In this document: positions 23,701 through 35,700 of the stretch, one piece after another | Numbering within the stretch: position 1 is the first letter of the stretch | How the letters are laid out: the number at the start of each line of letters is the position of its first letter | Source of the DNA: Ananas comosus | Taxonomy: Eukaryota; Streptophyta; Magnoliopsida; Poales; Bromeliaceae | NCBI RefSeq assembly: GCF_001540865.1 | Contig: NC_033627.1 | Coordinates: 5,385,234-5,449,233 of the forward strand | Length of the DNA stretch: 64,000 nt | Reading direction: 5' to 3' | Program-made: the position numbers and the translations under genes | The notes under the pieces: generated by a model | Told to the model about the DNA's origin: nothing | The model's database searches: none | The model's input: only the letters and a program-made list of their open reading frames with translations

Positions 23701-26700
23701 CAATCACCTTCGTGCGGACCGAACTGCTGTGGCGACTGACCCCTCTGAATCAGAGTCGGCTTTTTAGTCCTGCGCTTCTTCCTTGGGTTTCATACTGTAC
23801 TGCAACCTTGCGCCTGCTTCTTGCTGCTGCTTCCTTTCTCCGTGTCCTTTAGTGTTTCTTAGATATCCAGGTGTTTCTTCAGCTCTTTTTGTACTTCGGA
23901 GTTGATTCTCATAGCTTATAATGCTTTGTTGTTTCCTTATTTGTAAAATAATCTATGTACTGTAAGCTAAACTTTGTAGCTTTTGGCATGTGCTGTCGGC
24001 TCCTTCCGTCTTGTCTTTTATTTTGTAAAATTTGGTTTGTACTTTTGGTTTTAAAATATAACATGTACTTTGAGCTTCCTTCCCTACCGTACCTAGGCTG
24101 TTTGGTTTTATGTGTTGGTTAGTCCTCTAAAGGTTTCAAGCTCTTTTCAAGATGCATAAAGTTTGCAATTGATTTAATTTGCTTGCTCCACCTCAACATT
24201 TCTAAAGGGGAACCGGGCATGTTCTTTGAATTCCGTGTCTAGATCGTGTGGTTTTAAGTGTTAGCCATTTCTACCAGAGGGCACGGTATGTACTTTGGGC
24301 TTAAACTATGGCACGTAATTTGACCTTCCCTTCCGTCTCTAGGCTTTTTTATTTCAATGTCAAGCTCTTTTCAAGATGCATGAGCTTCCCAGTTTGGTTT
24401 AATTTATTTTCTCTACCTCAACAGTCCTACAAGCCTTTAAGATTTATTCCTTCCTTGAATGTTAAATGTTTGCGATAAATAACAGCGGCCCTGGCCTTTT
24501 TGGTTAGTCATAGGGGCATTTTGGATGGCATACTTTGTATGCAACCATTTGGAATTCAGGAATCTGAATTCTAGAAGACTATTGGTGAAATTTAGTATGT
24601 GAAGTGATTGAATGTCAGTATGCTCCTAGCCCTCATTCGAAAAAACGAACTAGCAACGTAGTCTTTACAGTTTGATTTTAGTATTTGATTTTTTCCTCTT
24701 CAGTTTGCTCAAATTTGCAATGTCAAATTAAATGATTTTAAGTACTAACTTTTATGCTTTAGATTACTATCATGCGCAATAGAACATCTGACTGCTGAGA
24801 TTGTTTAGTTGATGGTCTCCGATATAAGCTTGGCAATTGCGTGGGATACAGAATTCATCAACACAATTCGAAATTCCATCGGGAATTCTGAATTCAGCTC
24901 AATTCAGCTAGGCAATATGTTGAATTCAGCATATTAAATTAAGATTTCAGCTGGGTGGTTCAGAATTCAATATGTTGAATTCTTAATGCGACATATTTTG
25001 ATTTACTCCTGCATATGTTGAATTAAGATTGGCGTGGTTTGTGATAATGTTTTGTTGCTTTTGGGGTACTTTGCTTTCCTCGCTTTTAGTCCAGTCCTAC
25101 TATTTTTCTAGAGTTTCTCTTCACTCCTTCTGTCCCATGCTATGATGACCTTCCCCTTGAATGTGAGTTACTTGCGATAATTGAGGACGCGCCGGGCCTT
25201 CTTGGTTGATGATAGGGTCATTTCCGATTGCCTATTGCTCCACTGGTGGTAAAGGCACTTTGGATGGCCTGCTTCATAGACAACCAATTGATCTACTTCT
25301 TCACTGGTGGTAGGGGGACTTTGGATGGCCTTTTTCCTAGACAACCAGCTCCTCTTATTTGGGCTAAGAATGCTTTCGGTATACATGTCGGTTGTAACTC
25401 AATCTCCAGTACTGAGTGGCCAGGTTTCAGCGCCAATCTAATAATGTTTGATGGTCGGGGGAGTCTGAGCAAAATATATTTATTTTCGCTATTCAATTTT
25501 CCTTACTTGGCTTCTATATATATATATATGGTTTTTTCCCATTTCCATAGGCTCATTTGTTATGTTGTTCCTCATCTTTCTCTGTTGTTTGCTGATCTTG
25601 AATCTTAATTGCAAACTTTATGCATCTTGAAAAGAGCTTGAAACCTTTAGAGGACTAACCAATGCATAAAACCAAACAGCCTAGGCACGGTAGGGAAGGA
25701 AGCTCAAAGTACATGTTATATTTTAAAACCAAAAGTACAAACCAAATTTTACAAAATAAAAGACAGGACGGAAGGAGCCGACAGCACATGCCAAAAGCTA
25801 CAAAGTTTAGCTTACAGTACATAGATTATTTTACAAATAAGGAAACAACAAAGCATTATAAGCTATGAGAATCAACTCCGAAGTACAAAAAGAGCTGAAG
25901 AAACACCTGGATATCTAAGAAACACTAAAGGACACGGAGAAAGGAAGCAGCAGCAAGAAGCAGGCGCAAGGTTGCAGTACAGTATGAAACCCAAGGAAGA
26001 AGCGCAGGACTAAAAAGCCGACTCTGATTCAGAGGGGTCAGTCGCCACAGCAGTTCGGTCCGCACGAAGGTGATTGATGGCCGCATGATATTCGTCAATC
26101 ATACGGCACATTTTCACGTGCTCATCTATATACCTTACTTTTTCGGCAACAGAAGAAGCGTAACAATCTCTCAGAATACTGTGTTCACGCTTCAATTTAT
26201 TGAACTGCCCAAGGAGGTCACTGTACTGGACCGTAACATTATCGTACATACTTTTATACATTACGCAGTCATCATAATTTATATCCTTTATATGCAGATC
26301 AAGCTCAGCCTTCATTCGCTGGATAGCCACACGGGCCGAATCATCCTTTGCTAGGAGAAAATCAGGGGACGCAGCACCCCAGCAACGTGCAATTTCGACA
26401 ATTGCCCCACTGCGCGCAATAGGAAGGTCTATATACGCTACGAACCAGCCTTCAGCAGCGACAGTTGCAACACAATTAGGCGTCCCGACACCCAATTTCT
26501 CACATATTTTCTCAAGTAATTTACTAAAAGAGAGCTGAACAACCGACATCCTGACAACTGTAGTTAGAATGAAAATTGGAGAATGAAGCAACCAATTTAG
26601 AGAAGGCCACTTATCAAGCAATCAATAAATCAATAGATTGTTTCAATTTTTTCTAAAAATTTTGTCGAGTATAAAGGTGCGAGCAGATGAATTGGAAAAT

Positions 26701-29700
26701 ATCAGAAGGCACAGCCAACTGAAATTTACATTAATCGAGAGTAATAGAGTAGACCTCCACCCTTTGCTCCGTTTTTTTAAAATATTTCTTAATGGGTATG
26801 AACAGGGACCTTAGAAAACATCAGAGCGATGCCATTTCTTAAAACGATTTGCTTCGTTTTCTTAAAATATTTCTTAAGTATAAGGGTATGGACAGGGACC
26901 TTAGAAAACATCAGAGTGATCTCATTTCTTAAAAAGATTTGTTAAGAAATTGATGAATTATGTATATCATAATTTAGAGCGAGTAGACTGAGCTTTCGTT
27001 TTCTTAAAATATTTCTTAAGTATAAGGGTATGAATAGGGACCGTAGAAAACATCAGAGTGATCTCATTTCTTAAAAGATTTGTTAAGAAATGGCTGAATT
27101 ATGTATATCATAATTTAGAGCGAGTAGATTGAGCCACCACTCACCAAAAGGACCGAGAGAACAAAAGTGCAGGAACAGTAAGGAAAGCTGGGCGCCGAAC
27201 AGGCCACAGTAGCGGACAACCTAGGAGAAAAGCCAAAGCAGTGACGTCAGCCACCCCAAATTTTCTGTAAAAAATTATATAAAATCGGTTTTCCAAACCT
27301 TGGGAACCGAGGCAACCACCTCAGAGTGCAGCGAGTATTATAGGAGGGCCTAGCAGAAAACCAAAAGCACAGGGGATCGACTCCTTTCTCTAACAGCCGA
27401 CGGAATCTAAAGCAAACCTTATAAATGGAGGTAGAGTATAGAGTCTCACAGGAGGAGCTACCAGAACACCAGAAGCAGAGGGATCAACTCTATAGATATA
27501 GTCTCAAAAGAGTAAAGTTTTTAAATGGAGGCAACCAATTCGTGGCATCTCTGCATAAATGCAGGGATATTTATAGGCCCTTGCTGCAACTGGGGAGCGG
27601 AGGGGGATGGGGATGTGCGGGAGTGGGGCAGGTTGCCCTGGGGGGTCGACCGTACCACCATGGGATGAGAGGGAGAAGGAGAGAGAAGGACGGCATAGTA
27701 GATCAGAGAGTGGAAGATCACCCATCGCAGGTGAAGGGATCAAGAGGCCTACAGAAAGTTGGATGGTGCAATAGGCTGCAATGATTAGCCACCACAAACA
27801 CTATGGGCATGAGGGAACCCACACCCGGCGGAGGCGCAGAGAAAGGGGGTGAAGCCTGGGTTTGTCGACTACACCACACCCACACCCATATCCATTCGGG
27901 TGGATAAACTGCAACTGAAATTTACATTAATCGAGAGTAATAGAGTAGACCTCCACCCCTTGCTCCGTTTTCTTAAAATATTTCTTAAGTATAAGGGTAT
28001 GAATAGGGACCTTAGAAAATATTAGAGCGATACCATTTCTTAAAACGATTTGCTTTGTTTTCTTAAAATATTTCTTAAGTATAAGGGTATGAACAGGGAC
28101 CTTAGAAAACATCAGAGTGATCTCATTTCTTAAAAAGATTTGTTAAGAAATTGATGAATTATGTATATCATAATTTACAGCGAGTAGACTGAGCCTTCGT
28201 TTTCTTAAAATATATCTTAAGTATAAGGGTATGAATAGGGACCTTAGAAAACATTAGAGTGATCGCATTTCTTAAAAAGATTTATTAAGAAATTGCTGAA
28301 TTATGTATATCATAATTTAGAGCGAGTAGACTGAGCCACCACTTACCAAAAGGATTGAGAGAACAAAAGTGTAGGAACAGTAAGGAAAGCTGGGCGCCAA
28401 ACAGGCCACAGTAGCGGACAACCTAGGAGAAAAGCCAAAGCGCCCTCATCCCGCCGCGCTTGTGTGTGCCATCTTTTTCTACCCAACTCTTTCCTCCTAC
28501 TCCTACGGCGCACCATAAGTTTGAAGGCCCCTGCACACTGCTGGAGGGAGGAGGCTGGGTGGGTTGGAGGGATTGGGGGGCAGGCAGCCAGCCTTTAGGT
28601 TTGGGATTGGGCTTGAGAGGAGGAGAAGGGGGGAGGGGCTAGGAAATAATTAGGTTTAGATAGGGATGGAGGGGGAATTAGTAGGTAATAATAATTGAAT
28701 TTAGGGGTATGGGGAGGGGAGGTAATAATTGGGTTTAGGGAGGTTATAGAGAGTTATAGAGGAGGGAAAAAGGGAGGGAGAGAGATAAAGAGACGCTTGT
28801 ATCTATAAAGAAGGGTAACCATCTTTGAGAGGGTGTGAGAGGGAGACAAGAGGAGAGAAAAAACAAAATTTGATAGATAACAACCAGTGCCAGAGTAACG
28901 AAATGATAGGTAACAACAACTGATAGAAAGGAGAGGGGTGGGGGGAGAGGGAGAGGAAGACTTGGGAGTGAGAGGAGCCGAGTGAACGACATGTGGCACC
29001 GACAAACTGATGATTTATGTATTTGTATAGATTGCCTAGTTTCACGTAGACTTCTGCTTGAAAAATATTGGAGTTAGCACATGTACAGTAACAATACCAA
29101 GCTTGGTGAATATATTCTTTATTTTGGTTGGGAAGCATGTGGACGACATCTAGAGCTTTATATTCATTTTTGAAAATCTTCAGCTATCTGATTTTACTAA
29201 TCCATCATGGTGATAAAGTTGAACGTATCAATGGATATCAGAAGATTCTAAACTTAACCCAGATTGCAATTTTATGTGTAATAAATTTTCATGGGTTGTA
29301 ATTTCAAGAGTAGCGATTTTGAATAGCAAATGAATTAAGGGCCTTGGAACTTTGTAATGGAAAATATGGTTCAATTAACTCGTTGATGTATTCTATGGGA
29401 TGAAAATTTGCATTGTTGGCTTAGAGTGTGTTTGGTTCCACGTAAAACTGTGAAAAAAAAATTTCGGTGAAAAAAAATTTTCGGAGAAAAATAAGTTTTA
29501 CGCTCTTTAATGTTTGGTTTGTGGGAAAAGAAACTAGTATTCTATTACGGTTGTTTGGTTGAAAGAAAAAGAAAGAAGTTATAAATAAAATACTGTTATA
29601 TCGATTTTTTATTTTATATATTATATATTATTGATATATAATAATTATTATATTACATATATTAATATTATAGTTTATAAATAGAAATAAAATATGTTTT

Positions 29701-32700
29701 AAAAATATTATACAATAAGAATGTAATATAATATATAATAGTATATATATGTAACACTATAAAATAAATTAAGTTTTTTATAAAATATTATATAATTTGT
29801 ATATTTATATTAAAAATTAAATATTATCTTTATATATGTGTGTATGTGTGTGTCAATGAAGAGGAGAGGTCCACCGTGGACCTTTCTCATGCGGTCCACG
29901 AGGTGGAGGGGGTTGTGGATTGCGTGCCTTTGTTCCCTAACGCGGGGCGGTGAACGCTGCGTGTTTTTGTTTTCTGCTCGCTTCGAGCGGAAAACAAAAA
30001 ACCCTCGTTTTCCTTATAATCCGTAAAAAAAAATTTTCGAGAAAACTTTTTTACAAGAAAACAAACAACGGAATGTTACTTTTTCATGAAAAAAAAAATT
30101 AGGTGATTTTACAAGGAGCCAAACACACCCTTAGGACCTTCGATCCAAAACATAACCAAAAAAATTCCTTCCCGAGCAAGGAAGAAGGGTAGGAGAGAAC
30201 AACTACTAAGAGTTATACCACGTAAATGAGGGTCCGATGCATTGGAATTGTAAAAGTTGTGTTGGTTCTCAATTAGTTTATATTGAAGAAAATGATTTTT
30301 TTTTTTTTTTTGACATTCATAACCTTAAAGGTTGGTAGGAAAGTAAAAATAGTAATTCGCGCTTGTTGAGCTCACTACACTGGGCCTTTTTGTTATTTGG
30401 TCCTTTTTCTTCAGGCTATGTAATTTTGGTGAAGCCAAATCTCCTATTTCTTTGTTTTCTAACTGTCTTTTGGCCTCTTACTTGTAAGCCTTTGGATCAT
30501 GATCTTTTGATCCAAAGGTCCATATTTGATAGCTTCTTGTCTTAGGAGCTAAAGTGGGGGTGATTAGAATATAAAAGAATTAGAGAAGTAGAAAGTAAAA
30601 AAATGTGGAAAAAAAGAGAAAACCCTAGAGCTTGGTTTAATTTTAGTTTTATCTAGAAGGTGGGATTTTCCTTGTGAGGTGTGGTTTATGCCATTTTGGT
30701 AGAGTTAGAGATTGTTAGAGCTCTCTTTGTACCTTGGAGTGAAGGTAGTATTTTTCCTTTTTTTTTTCTCTTGTAAGCTCCAAGTTTTATAATGGAAGTT
30801 TTTTTTGCATTGTTCTCCAGTGGATGTGAGCATAGTTGAACCACGTAGAAAATTGTGGTTTTCTTTATTTTGTGATTGCTCATGTGTTTGGCTTTCTATT
30901 GAATGCTTATAGGGTGTGAATTGTGAAATTGCCCATAAAGTGTTTGCGAAATTGATTTTAATATTTTTCACCCTCATTTTACAACAATTGGTATCAGAGC
31001 TTGATTGGTGGTTATCTAAACATTCACTTGTTTTCATTCACTCATCTTTCAAATAGAGAAGGTAATAGAATTTGAGAAGTTGAATGAGAGAAATTGGACT
31101 ATATGAAAAATCATGATAGAGGATTATTTAGTTGCAAAAGAGCTTGATTTACCAATATTAGAAAAGTATGCAAAGCCCACTAGTATAGATATTCTTGAAT
31201 GGGATCTACTTGGCCGAAAATGTTTAGCGGTGATTAGGCCATGTATTTTACCATTGATCTTGTTTGATCTCTATCAATGCAAGACTGCATCCAAGTTGTG
31301 GGAGACTTTGGAGCAATCATTTGAGTAACCTTTTGGTGTGAACAAAATGCATGCAATAAAGAGACTCATTCTCTTGAAAGTGCAAGAAGGTTCTACAATT
31401 TGCAAATATGTGAGTTCGTTCAATTCCATTAAGGCACAATTGAAGTCTCTCAAAATAAACTTTGATGAAGAAGCCTTTTCTTTACTCTTTTTAAGTTCTT
31501 AATCTTTAAGTGGGATATTTTTGTTACACTGGTGACGAACACAATATATGACAAATTCAAGTCAAATGATATTTTTGCTTATTGTTGAATGAGGAAACTT
31601 GCAAGGCCACATATTAATTGTCTAGTAATATGAGTCAAGCACTAAAAATTGTGAAAGAGGAAAGTCGCCAAAGCAATACTAATCTTCTTACACAGGGAAT
31701 ATTTAAAAGTAAGGAAGGTCAAAGTGATAAGGTAAAACGCTTATTTGTTGGTATTACAAGCAAACGGACCATGTAAAAAAGGATTGTTATTGTCACGCCC
31801 GGGTACTAGCGGAAGCATATCCGGCACGTGCACAGACCCGCCATACACCTGCAGTATATAAGGCGTCTATAAAGAAAGCATGTCGATAGGAGGAAAACAT
31901 AGAAGGATCCTATCCTGACATCAGAGCAAGTATAAGTCAATAATACCATGAACAGAAGCACAAAGAGTACACAACCCAAAATCTCACATCATAGAGAAAT
32001 ATCAAAATTACAATCCCCGATCCAAACCACATACATTACAGGGTACACAAAATACATGTACAATGGTAGTCTCTCTATACACGGGTACATCACCCTCGGC
32101 CGTGGCACGAGTAGCAAGGTGATCACCTAGTAAAACCGTAAGCTAGGTCTAGCTAGCGACACCCTTGCCGCGATCCCTAGCCTCTTCTGTAGGTAGCTTT
32201 GTAAAAGCAACAATAAAAAGGGTGTAAGAACTATTAAACAATAGTTCCCAATGGGTAAGCCGCCAGCCTCGGCGAATTACACCACTAGGCTCATGATGTA
32301 CTAAATGAAAGTAAAAGCAGTAATTGCATGATATATTTACAATGCTAACAGGTAATGAGCATGTAATCAACATGTAATCATACATTCTACAGCAATGAAT
32401 CAACTGAATAATAAAAGCATAGCAATTACTGTAAGCATGAACATAAACATGAATATAAGCATAAACGTGTAAGTAAATACTGTACACTATAACTGGTAAT
32501 CAATCCTTACTACCATCTGTCATTTAGAACTTTAATTTCATTCATAAGGACCTACACAAGGTAGTCCAGCTTGCGCCGCGCCTAATGGCCCCGTGGTAGT
32601 ATGCACTTCCCACGGCAATCCACTTCGGCACTCAATCCTGCACTGGCGAGCAATCTGTCGCATAGGCCAACTCCGGAGTGCCGGCTTGTAGGGAGCTACC

Positions 32701-35700
32701 CTCACAAGCGTGTGCGAATGAGTACAATGACAAGCAAGCAAAGTCAATAATCCAATATGTCTCGAACGTCATGTCATAGTATGCAATGTTCTCACTCTCG
32801 ATCTATTGATCGGAATTCTCAATATAATAACAATGACACTAGCTAGTATCCACTAGATTAGTAAGCACATGAAAGTAATGCTAATTTACATATGGCATTA
32901 AAAAATTTCCACTATCAAGGTACTATCAAAATAGTTACAAAGAATATCATTGTTCTTTACTTTATAGAAGCATAATAGATATGTCCATTAGTTATTCAAC
33001 TGAACTAAACATAAACATAAATACTTTTATGCATAAGTGTTCTCTACTTCATAGAGGTTCCATTTCAATTATATCAAATGTTATGGTGATATGTTCCAAG
33101 CCCTTTATCAATCGCATAATCACAAAAACGCACATATGTGTCAATTCTATGGTATCATATAGAACATAGGGGAGCTTCACTTGTTCTGGTCAAACCCACC
33201 TATCACTAAGCTCAATCCAGCCCAAAAGAGTCCCGAAATTCAGCTCAACTGGTTCATGAACCTGCTGAAAAACAAGTATCAAAATCGCATCGAAACTACA
33301 ACCGAAATGTCCAATTTCGGCACAATTCTCACTTAATACAAGGTAGTAACTTAAATCCCTGTTTTGGTTCACTTTAGTACCTCAAGTTCAACCTCCAAAA
33401 GCTCTCACAAGTCAGCCAAAGACGATCCAAGGGTCGATTGCACCCTCGCTGCGAACAACACCAAAACGGCATCAAAATACTTGTATACAAGTTAATATAG
33501 CCGAAATCTTGCGAAATCAGTTTTCTAACTGAAATTTCAGCTTACGCCTGGTTGAAACACCTTCTAAACCAGCCCCCAAGGTCACCAATTTAACGTAAAA
33601 TGAATCGGAAACCTGCTGCGAAGAAATCATTCCAAACTGCATCAAGTTGCTCAAATAAACCGCGTTTCGTTCCGAAATAGAATTATAAATAACTCATTAC
33701 CTTTCTCAAGCTTCAAAGCAACTTTTCCTTGGACTAAAATGGAGAAATCACAACTAGATAACTCCTCTCTAGCTGCTGGAATCCTTCTCCAACTCAGCTG
33801 GAAGCAACGAAACCAAAACGCATCAAAATCCGACATTAAACCACAAACTAGAGAGAAATTGAGCTAAATACCTCTCTAAAACTCTTTTTCAGCAACTCCC
33901 TGCTTTAGACATGAAGAACACTGCCAAAACACTTCATTTCACCCTTTAAAAGCTGGCCCCAAGTCCACCCAAACAGCAAGCATCGAGCGGGGCGCGAAAT
34001 CGGCATGAAACCTGCGATTCCTACTTGAAGAGAGAGAAATCCTAGAGAGAGAAAGTGGAGAAGGTGAAAGAACCTTTCTTTGAGCTCTAGCAACCTCCAC
34101 CAGGCTCCAGGAGTCGTGCTGGGGTCAAATAGATAGGGACAAGAAGTGAAATTACAAAAATAGCCTTGCTGCCACGTATCTGCCAATGTGTACCGGTACA
34201 AGGTGATGGCTGTACCGGTACACAATGCAAAATTTCGCTAGAAATGCACTTTCTTGCTTCTGGCCATTCAATCACTTCTCTAACTTGTCCAAAAGTTTGT
34301 CTAAGCTTTTTAGAAGATGTAGGATAGTTCCACATATCATTCCACACACTTGAACTTCGCAATTTGCTAAAGGTCAGTGTATTACAGTTATGCTTTGAAA
34401 ATCAAGCAAAAAGGTAAAGATAAGGATGTCAAGAATAAACTAACAATACTTCGGATGGTTAAGGTGGAGTCACATTAAGTATTGCTTGCATAGTCTCTTC
34501 TTGTGGAAACACCGGGTTTTGGATTCCAATGCTTTTTTTCATGTTTCTCTGGATCGGTTATATTTTTATATTTTTGTACATATAAAAAAGGAGATATTGA
34601 ATATGTTTATCTTGGTAATTATCGAGCATATAAAATTGTGGGTATTGGTGACATTGTTATAAAACAGATAAATGGCAAGAAGTATATATTGGGAAATGTG
34701 CGTCATGTTCCAAAGATCACAAAAAACTTAATATCTGCAGGACAATTGAATAATTTCGGTTTCATTATCACTTTTGAAAAGGGCTTTTGCAAGATATTAA
34801 GTAGGATGACTATTTTGAAAGTGCAAAAAGATGAAAGTCTCTATACACTTCGTGGAATCGTTCAAAAGGGTGATGATCCAAATTTGGTGATTGCTATCGC
34901 AAGCAAAGGCGAAGATATGCAAGTTTGGCATAATTGGCTTGGTCATCTAAGTGAGCATGGTATGAAGGTATTACAAGAATATTACATTATTCCATATAGA
35001 GTTAACTCACAAAAAAAAAGAGATGCATAGAGGAGGCAAGCTATTAGAATTGGTTTATTCCTATATTTGTGGTCATTTCAATGTTAAGTCACCTGGAGAT
35101 GCATACTACATTACTTTCTTAGATGATTATTCTGGAAAGTATTGGATTTATCCTTTGGCTTTAAAATATCAAGCTTTTGAAATTTTTAGGAAATCCAAAG
35201 CCTGTGTTGAAAAAGAAAGTGAACATTTTATTAAGTGCTTGCAAATCGACAATGGTCGTGAATTTTGCTCTAGCACCTTTGATGATTTTTGCTTAGAAAA
35301 TGGCATCAAAAGAGTGAACCCCTCAACAAAATGGGATTGTTGAAAGAATGAATCAAACTATTGGGGAGCGGATTTGAATTATGTTGTCTCACTCCAGTCT
35401 ACCAAAGCCTCTTTGGGTTGATGCAGCAAATACGGCCGTTTACTTGATTAATAGATCACCTATGTTGCTTTGGATAGAGACATTCCGGAAAGTACATGGA
35501 CTAGCAAAGACATTTTCTATGGGCATTTGAGAATATTTCGGTGTGAAGCATATATTCACATTCCAAAAGAACGTAGAACCAAGGATTTAAGTGCCGATCG
35601 GCACGGGCTGTATCTACCGTGTAGTACCGTGCCAACAAGATATCGGCAAGATAGAACCCCCATGTCGATGGCATAGTTCAAAATTTTCTATTTTTTAAAT

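Larger units (their letters stand above)
21919..24170 (+). repeat. Left arm of large inverted repeat (palindrome)
   Basis: This 2.25-kb arm is the near-perfect reverse complement of 25607-27856. In order it holds a TATA box (22201), a leader, a donor site, tandem 141-bp repeats, an acceptor and a 203-aa frame. Identity by eye is almost complete over the ORF and lower towards the outer end. Confidence 0.9.
25607..27856 (-). repeat. Right arm of large inverted repeat (palindrome)
   Basis: Reverse complement of 21919-24170, beginning AATTGCAAACTTTATGCATC. It carries the same TATA, leader intron and ORF on the - strand. A few transitions relative to the left arm are visible outside the ORF, for example near 25660, 25686 and 25767. 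Confidence 0.9.

Noticed and set aside
23423..23707. 94-aa frame antisense to the palindrome ORF, also at 26070-26354
   Set aside because: It is a shadow of the 203-aa frame. It starts internally and has no context of its own.
27425..27797. Frames of 119 and 97 aa in the outer right arm
   Set aside because: They lie in the TATA/leader part of the repeat and are not preserved in the mirror arm.
21919..27856. Endogenous pararetrovirus or LTR element as the source of the palindrome
   Set aside because: A TATA box plus a single ORF could suggest it, but there is no reverse transcriptase, coat-type zinc knuckle, primer-binding site or LTR structure.
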